Below are positions 37,531 to 64,000 of a stretch of 64,000 nucleotides of DNA, in pieces; the first letter of the stretch is position 1; every line of letters begins with the position of its first letter. The position numbers were made by a program, and so were the translations under genes. Source of the stretch: Stramonita haemastoma (Eukaryota; Mollusca; Gastropoda; Neogastropoda; Muricidae); assembly GCA_030674155.1 (NCBI GenBank), contig CM060334.1:40605151-40669150 (forward strand), given 5' to 3'. Below the pieces are notes generated by a model, which was given only the letters and a program-made list of their open reading frames with translations, had not been told where the DNA came from and made no database searches.

Positions 37531-39254
37531 TCTTTTTCCATGGGAGTCGGCTGATCAGTGCATCAAAGAGCTGTCCACTGGACTGCACCATTGGCTTCAA
37601 ACATGCGTAAATAGTTTCCCTGTCTATGTAGCATGCTGGTCCATCTTATCCTGTGTTCCTCCCCCCCCCCCCCCTCCCTTGTTAGCCATTCCCTGAATTG
37701 TATATTATTAACGTTGATTTATATTTTTCTTTTAAATAGTAATCAATAGATCTTCATGGACTAATGTACTGTTTGGTCTGATGCATTTATTTACTGGTGG
37801 TATGTCCATTATTTTGTCATAACACTGTTTCCATGTTGGATTTTTTTCTAGGGTCATTGTCATGATATATTATCTAATGAGCATACAGGAATATAGAATA
37901 TTATATACCAGAGCAATCAGAAATTCTTTGATTCATTTTCATGATGCTTTTTTTTTCGTACTAGTTTTATCATTTACATGTAGCAATGCCAGTTGGTGGG
38001 TTGGGGTTTTTTTTGGGGGGTGGGGGGGGTGGGGGGTTCTTAGCTCAAACTCTGAAGGTTATCAATGGAGAGACTTTGTGAATGTGACCGTTTTTGCCCA
38101 CCATGAAGGTAGCTGCATTCCATCTTTAAGGATTGGAGTTTGTTTTTGTTTTCTTGTGGGGCTTTTTTTTTGCTTTTTGGGGAGGGATATTGATATTTTT
38201 TGTTTGGGTTGGGGTTTTGTTTTGTTGATTTGTTCGTTTTGGGTTTGTTTGTTTTTTTTTGGGGGGGGGGGGGGGGAGGGGGAGGGGGTCTTGTTTTTTC
38301 TGCCCTTAAAATGATATCTGGTTTAGATCCTTCAAAGCTAATGATGGATTTCAAAGCAAGTAACTGAGCTGCTGACCAGATTGTAGCTTCTGTCTTTGGA
38401 AGGGCACAAATTAAGTGGTGATTGCAGGAGTTGTGGCAAGCCTTCATTTTCATTTTCGGTCATTCTCAGCTCCGGTTTCCATGCCATAGACATTGTTGTC
38501 AGTACTTCAACCTTCTAACAAGCTTGGTCAGTTTTTGTTCACCGTGAAGTGCAGGTTCTGTTATCTGTGACTGGTAGTTCTGGGGACATGACTAAAGACA
38601 CTTTCTGCTTTTTAAAGATCTTTTGTTCTGTTTACTTTATTTTTGTTTTTGTGGGTTTCCTTATCAAATAAATTGGGGCAAGGTAAAGCATTTCGTCACA
38701 GGTTTCCTGATTTTGAAAGTGTTCACATCTTATTACAGCTTTAATACCATCTAAATTTTCAATGCCGGTGGTCAAGCGGAGTGTCTGTCCACCAAATAAT
38801 TGTGGGGGAGATAAGAGTGTGTATGATAGTTGATACCAGCCAATTTCGGCATCCAACTAAAATGATAGTGTGCTGCTTCATTCATGCAGTGAAAAATGCC
38901 TTTAAAATTATTTTTAACCTTTCAAATTTTGTTTTATATTCTCTTCATAGAATATTCAATTTGGCAACTGAACTACTAAAATTCCATGCCTTAATCATTT
39001 TGATGAAAGGGGAAGCTTCATGCGCAGAGCAGTCTTGCAGTTAGGCATGATGACATTAAAATTTAGTCAGACTGTGAGGTGTTGATCAAAAGTTTCCATC
39101 TATGATGATCATGTTAGACCTCTCTGCTTCTGAGTTTGGGGAAATTTGTAAAAATTCAATAAAGCAAGAATAAAAAAAAATCAAATCAGTAATCCAAAAT
39201 GAATCATTTTTGGACTGAATAGATGTCAATGTGCTGCCATATTTAGCCTGCAAT
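37531..39254. other. Intergenic stretch, no gene seen
   Basis: G-rich and T-rich low-complexity sequence at 38000-38290 (G runs to 18), then ordinary AT-rich DNA. Frames are short and show no known motif. Confidence 0.5.
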
Positions 39255-39545
39255 TGGGGACAGGGTAGCTCAGTGGTAAGAGTCTTTGCTCTCCTCAAGC
39301 TTAAGATTTAGCAATATTGAGCATGGTTGCCTCATAAATGAGTTACTGCAGCACTAATGCACCTTGGCTTCAGTACAGTCCCCCAGTTCACCTGGCTGTA
39401 AATGAGTCCTCTTGAGTGGTAGATAAGGTAAAGCAGAGAGGGTGAGGAAATAGGTGCCACCCACAAGATGCTAGTTGAGGGAAACTTCAAAGTGAGGTGA
39501 GGTCTCTTACATCCGACTCCCCAACAACTGTAATAGGTTATGGGG
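39255..39545 (+). mobile_element. SINE-A copy 5, diverged
   Basis: Begins GGGGACAGGGTAGCTCAGTG and ends AATAGGTTATGGGGCTC. It has several small deletions and substitutions relative to the other copies. Confidence 0.72.
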
Positions 39546-42500
39546 CTCTGTTAACTGGCAACTTAGCTTAGCAGAGATGGTCAAGACTTTCACTTTAGCT
39601 GGAATGGAGTGGAAAACCCCCCAACCATCAAATGAATTGACCAGAATACTGGACTCCTTGAGCTATACATCAGGGGCTGTCAGTAAAGCTGTGGAGAGAT
39701 TCTTTGCAGTCAAAACCTTGTTCAGGTTAGTTCTGCACATCTAAAACACTAAGACTGCACATCTAAAACATTAGGAACTGTCGAGAGATGAGACTGTCTA
39801 CAGTTTTACTCTGTGTAAAATTGTTTCCGCATGGCTAAAAGATCAGGTAACCAGCTGAGCTCACACTCCTCTTTCCTGGATGTATTCATGTGGGACACAT
39901 CATTTTCCAAAAAAATTATGAGGGGCAGTGAAATAAATCTTAAGCACATAACTAGCAAGAATCACGTTCACAATATACTTAGAAAACACCATACATAAAA
40001 GAAAACAACACGAGTCATGTATTTCATACAAATTTATTCACAGAAACGCATTCACGCACACGCACGCATGCATACACATTCATACAAACACACTTGCACT
40101 GGGTCATACACAATAATACCAGTATCTTAATATGTCTGTTTAAGGAAGAATGAGAACAAAAAATATCAGCCACTAAATCATGATAACAAATAATGATCAT
40201 GAAATGAAAGTTAAAAAAAAAAAGGTGTGATAGTGCTTGCAGTTTTTATCAAGAATGACTTATATCCAGGGATAGTGATATCTCTGCACTGACAAATTCA
40301 TGCACAGAGAGAGAGAGACGAAATAGCTTTCCTCCCAAAACCCTGGCAAGACTAAATGTTTGTGTAGTACCAGCGAGCTGCTCAGACATGAATTAACGCA
40401 CCACCAAAAACAAAAAACCCCAAAACACACCTACACCTTACCACGGCATGCCATGAGTATACTTTGAAAAATGTCATAAAACAGCAATGGACAAGTCACA
40501 CACATACATACATACAAATAAATAAGCGTGCATCAAATGAGCATGCACACAATGTTGTTACAAAAAGTCTCTGCAAAAAAACTCAACTGTTGTGTGAACC
40601 AATACTCCCTGATCATCTGGCGATACCAAACGATCAGGCAAAGTCAAGTCTTCATGAGATTACATAGAGTCCGCCCATGTAGAATAGCACCCGAAGCTTC
40701 TTTCTCACTTGCACACATTGCAAATCGCTCACTCATGTAAACATGCTGAAAGGAGACAACAAAAAAAGAGAGAGAAGAATTTTAGGACTTGTATCTGTCT
40801 GAAGAGTCAAGGCCTATTACATAAATACACACATATATCATTCTTCCGAAATTCTCTTACGTCTGATCCAGCAAAATCCTTCAGACAGTTTGCGTTACAT
40901 AATGTATGATTAAAAACACACAAAAAAGAAACAAAATAAAAAATAAGGAAAACTTGAACCAACAGAGTAAAGAAAGAAACAAATCCACCAAACTGAAAAC
41001 TGGGTAGCTTCATGGCTCACAATAACGGCATACAACTGTCTGAAAACTTTTATGAGGTAAACTTGCAAAAGTCTGATTTACAGCAACAAGAATAAATAAA
41101 TCAAACTGCAGATAAATAACACTTTTTAGAAAACTTTACAGAAACTTGACGCTGATTTCCAGGTTACAGTTATCAGAAAAACAAATGTCTTTACAGTAAA
41201 CAAGTAACAAAAACAATAAACATCTTAATTCTGGAATTCAGTGTCCAGCCCAAAACATACCCTACCCCCCCCCTCCACCCCCCAATAATAACACAGTACT
41301 TACAGAACATGTACACATTGGTGATAAGAACTCTCATCAAAGTTTTCAACAGCAGAAGTGTCGAGATGAAATGTACTTGTAAACGTTCACATTTGCGAGA
41401 GCTGCAGTCTGGTGTCTAGAGAAATGGTAAGCATCCCATGGGTGCAATGCTCTTATCATGATTCAGTCTGCACATGGAGTACTTTTGTTTTTCCTGTCTG
41501 TCACTGTGGGGTTTTGTTTGTTCTCTGTGTGTAGTCCTGTATACAACCTTGTTTACAATGGTTTGGGTGTCTTTTTTTCCATGAGTAAGTATCGTGTTAT
41601 ATATTCATACATTAACAAAAGAAGAAAAAGCTAGATTAATTTAACGTCTGTTCACTCTCAGTGATATTAGATAAAAGCTAGATGTATCTGTGCCTGATTA
41701 CAAAATATAGTTGGATTTTCCTTTCCTTTCCTTGCTTGTCACTTTATCATATATATATTTGAGTGAGTGAGTGAAAGTATGAGTGTGAGTGTGAGTGTGT
41801 GTGTGTGTGCGTGTGCATGTGTGACTACATTTCTCATGTACATTTTGTACTTTTGTTAAGCATTTTTTCAAACTCCATTCATTACATACACATGGTTTGT
41901 GTTATTATTCAATATTCTGTTCCCATATTTTCCCATTGATAATATATTATTCATATGTACACATTGTGTCTTTTTTTTTTTTTTTTAACTCTATTAGGTA
42001 ACCATGCATTTTATGTACACTTTCTTATAATTTTCTTCTCTACCGTTCAATATACACTACACGCTGAATGTTTGTCATTTAATATTTTCCTCAGTATCTG
42101 TTCATTATACACTTTATTATACAGTATATGTTGTAATTCTGTCATCTAGTATTTTCCTCTTACTCCGTATGTCCATATGTCTTGTGTAGTATATACATGT
42201 TATGGTAACAGACATACCTATCTCATGCACTGATTTTGGGGAAAACATATTGAAGAGGAAATATTTGAAAATGGAGAGAATATATTGTAAATCAAACACA
42301 ACAAAATAACCTTTGTTTAGTTTACCACCCTTTGTCATGTTTTTGTGATGCTGAATCCATATCTGCTAAATACCTGCCTCCAATTATTCATGATTAGGTT
42401 AAATAGAACTAAGATCAGTTGAGATGAATATTAGTCCTTCCCCTTCATCTAAAAATTAACAAAAACACCTAAAAAAAAAAAAAAAAAAATGTGTGCCCCC

Positions 42501-45097
42501 AAAAAACCAGCTTTGGATTTTTTTCTTTAGCTTGTGAAATACTCGTCAAATACTGAAGCATCTGAACGTTGCTGGTATGTTATCACACTGTCTTGAAAGA
42601 GTTTTTGACTTTATTTCATTCCATTAGACCTCTGGCTGATTTGTTTAATTCTCCTTCCTTGGACTGACAGTCTTGTTTTCTGCCTTGACCCGAGGGCAAT
42701 GCTTATGCAAGCTGACAATCATTTGCTGCAGTCAAGGTATTATCACTAACCAGTGCAGAGAGTGCTCGATGAAATTATCCTCTGGTCTAACACAAGCAGT
42801 CCATAGAAAGAAAAAAAGACTCATGCAGAATATAACTGTTCTATAGATGCAAGTATGTGTGAGCTTCCCTGTTTAAAAAAACCCAAAAAAACTGCCTGAG
42901 AACACTCTGACAAAAAAAACCCCACCTCCAGCTAAAACAGGCACTTGAAGCTACTCCTGCCCCGTTTGACCCTGACTGGACTACACTTCTCCTTCTTTCC
43001 CTGAGGGTTGTTCGGGCACAGCACTTTTATGAAAACTGCCATCAAAGGCTGGCTGATGGGAAGGGGGGGGGGGACTGAATAATGAAGAAACTGAAGATAT
43101 GTAAGAAGGCAAAAAAAAAAAAAAAAAAAAAAAAAGAAAGAAAAAAACAAACAAAAAAACTGTAAAAAGGACAGATCTGCAGTGATATTAATCAAGACAT
43201 GATGTGTAAATGATTTATAAAACATTTCATACAGGACCACATTTCATTGGGTTTGTATTGGCAAAACGATCAACAAAGACAGCACTAACAACAAACTGCA
43301 TTATCTGCTCATTTGCTTTACACTGTTTACAGATTTACACCTTCCACCACCCTTCCCCTCCCCCCAACCTATCCTCCCTGCCCCCTTCTCTTGGCCTCCC
43401 CCACCCCACCCCACCCCACCCCTCCTTTTCTTTGCTTCAACCACAATAACGGGTCTAAAAGCATATTGTAATTTCTATGTGTATGAAAGATGAGCCACTG
43501 GCAAATGGGTGGATCTGCCAAACTACTGATAGTATATATATATCTGAGCTGAATTCCCACATTGTGCCACAGAGTAAGACCTTACTGAACTGGTCACTTG
43601 CTTTATAGGTAACTTCAGTGCACAACAGACATTCCTTTCTCTCCCACATCAACTTCTCTTTCTTCCTCCCTTGGGTCAGGCACGCAACGAGTCCACATCC
43701 ACACTTTATATAGATATATATATATACAAGCATAAATCATGTCACCGCTTATTTTACAGCTCAAAATGTGTCCATGCACGCTGATCAGTACAGCCTCACA
43801 AGGTATGTTTCTGCTGTTCAGTCCTCTACACACTCGCAACGCTCCACCTGCACACTTCACAACTCATCTTTGTTTGTTTTTTTCAAACACAGGTAGAAAC
43901 CTTAACGTTTTACAGCCCATACTTAGACACACACACACATACACACCACACACACGCACACACACATGTATGCAAACATACTTACTCCTACCATCACTTT
44001 CATACCTTTTTCATACATTCACACACACCTCCACTTGCACAGTTTACAGTTTGTCCTATTTTTGCACACTCAAAAAGTTCTTTACTACACACACACACAC
44101 ATACACACACACTGTGATGTACTTCTTCACTTGCACTATTTACTCTTAATCTTTATCATCACACCACACACACACACCCCTTCACTCATACACATGTATA
44201 CAGTTTCACAAAGATACATGCCATAAGCTTCTTTTTTTCAGGCCTGTACTTGCATTCCACAAAACTGGCTGCACAGAACCAGCCAACATTGAATAATAAA
44301 AAGAAAAAAAAAGAAAAAAAAAAAGAGAAAAAAGTTAAAAAAAAAACAAAAAAACAGGTTGACCCCTACACAATATTGAGGTTACAGTTAAGAAGTTGTT
44401 TGGTTCTATGTACAGAGAAGAGGATGAACTGCACAGAGATCTGGGAGAAAGGCTCACAACAGACCAATTTATTGGCACGGGGGCTGTGACGGATCGAACC
44501 ACCATCCCTGTCCTCTCCAATGGCCGAGTCATCACCCCTGAACACACACACACTTCTTCACTGTGCTCAGGAAGCGCTAAAGGGGGAAACAATCCCCCTG
44601 ATAAGTGTCGCTCTGTTGTATAACCACAGAACATACAGCGTCTCCCTGGAGGGGGGGTAGCTTCTTGTTTTCTTCGCGCGTTTCATATGTGTTGATGTAA
44701 AAAAGACTCCTCCGCACTTTTGAAGAACTGGAGTTGAAATGCACACGTCTTCTTCACTTTACATCCTTCGTTCTCAGCTTGAGCCAAGACATGACCGAAG
44801 CTTCTCGCATGACAAGACACATCCACATCACATCACATCGCCTTAGAATAAATCCTCCAGCCCTTCAGTACAGGAATATCTGCACAACACGAATCGCGTC
44901 GCTATGTAGTCCGCCATAGCCAAAAAAAAAAAAAAAAAAAGGGGAGTGTTTTTCAAAAAAAAAAAAAAAATGCAGCACACAACATGGGAGAGGAGAGAGA
45001 GGGAGGAGGAGGAGAGGAAGAAGAAGAAGAAGAAGAAGAGAGGCACGCTCACACAAGAAAAAGAGGCCACGTGCTTTGAGGAGGAGGAGGAGGAAGG
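39546..45097 (-). other. 3' flank / probable 3' UTR of insulin-receptor-like gene
   Basis: Largely free of SINEs, unlike its surroundings. On the minus strand a poly(A)-type AATAAA lies at 40033-40038 and others nearer the stop (for example in TGCCAATAAATTGG near 44465-44478). A 5-kb 3' UTR is possible but not shown. It contains poly-A/T runs, short (AC)n and GA-rich tracts, and no other gene that I can support. Confidence 0.45.
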
Positions 45098-63477
<18,380 letters not shown>

Positions 63478-63764
63478 CTGCACATGCATGAGAAGACAGT
63501 TTTCAATATTCAAAAAAGATTACCCCCAAAATATTGTTTTACTTTTGACCCAAGTTGTATTAGAGCTACAATCATGCCTCTGGATGTGCGGAGGTTCTTA
63601 TGCACTTTATAAATCACAGATTCATTCATCTTTGAAAAAAGCATACAGTGGCTTTTTTTTCTTCCAATTATTACTTTTTTCCCTCCAAGCAATCACACAA
63701 AAAAAGTTAGTTTTATCTTTGTCAAATTAACATTTATAATTAATTTTGGCTTCCTGATTTACTT

Positions 63765-63795
63765 TGTTATATATATATATATGTATGTATATATG

Positions 63796-63841
<46 letters not shown>

Positions 63842-63864
63842 TATATATATGTATATATATATAC

Positions 63865-63935
<71 letters not shown>
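63765..63935 (+). repeat. (AT)n/(GTAT)n microsatellite
   Basis: About 170 bp of AT with CA and GTAT interruptions at the right edge, beyond the last receptor exon in the window. Confidence 0.97.
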
Positions 63936-63940
<5 letters not shown>

Positions 63941-64000
63941 GTATGTATGTACACAAGAAACACTTTATATACAAATTTGTTACACATACATTTCTCTTGA

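Noticed and set aside
38632..38856. 75-residue minus-strand frame (MDAEIGWYQLSYTLLS)
   Set aside because: No known family, no splice partners and poor coding character. Left as unexplained intergenic sequence.

Overview
The window is intron-rich, repeat-rich animal nuclear DNA. Two multi-exon genes face each other tail to tail, and mobile elements and simple repeats fill most of the rest. The mix of an invertebrate insulin-type receptor, an RRM+Tudor gene, tRNA-derived SINEs, a DIRS retrotransposon and very long (CA)n/(CT)n tracts fits a lophotrochozoan, most likely a mollusc and perhaps a gastropod. That placement is an inference. Neither gene appears as one long reading frame. I rebuilt both by matching GT/AG splice sites, intron phase and conserved residues across exons.

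Left gene (+ strand, 238-13448): the last seven exons of a TDRD10-like protein. An RNA-recognition motif is followed by an extended Tudor domain and a short C-terminal tail that stops at 13446-13448. Its 5' end lies outside the window. Its introns hold SINE copies, a near-pure polypyrimidine intron, a duplicated decoy of the exon-3 acceptor and, in the last intron, an almost intact antisense DIRS element (7296-12083). That element carries Gag, RT/RNase H/methyltransferase-like and tyrosine-recombinase frames and the diagnostic inverted terminal and internal complementary repeats.

Middle (13.5-45 kb): no host gene recognised. It contains minisatellites, including a 21-bp array carrying seven perfect TGACGTCA palindromes; several SINE families; three DNA transposons defined by terminal inverted repeats, one of them a PIF/Harbinger remnant; and two decayed LINE fragments.

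Right gene (- strand, 63477-45098): 19 exons of an insulin/IGF-like receptor tyrosine kinase, running from the end of the L2 domain to the C-terminal tail. They cover three fibronectin III domains, the insert with a Cys-Cys-x-Cys cluster and a furin-type RKKR site, a transmembrane segment, a juxtamembrane NPxY, and a kinase with GxGxx[15 protein letters not shown] and a YxxxYY activation loop. Intron phases agree at every junction. The last exon holds a frame conflict: the kinase end and the conserved tail lie in different frames. Two related 1.65-kb transposons with 6-bp target duplications sit in its introns.

The two genes show no functional link beyond being neighbours. No operon, CRISPR array or bacterial-type system is present. 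The most original signals are the splice-site decoys in the Tudor gene, the frame and splice puzzle at the receptor's 3' end, the near-intact DIRS element and the phased CRE-like array.
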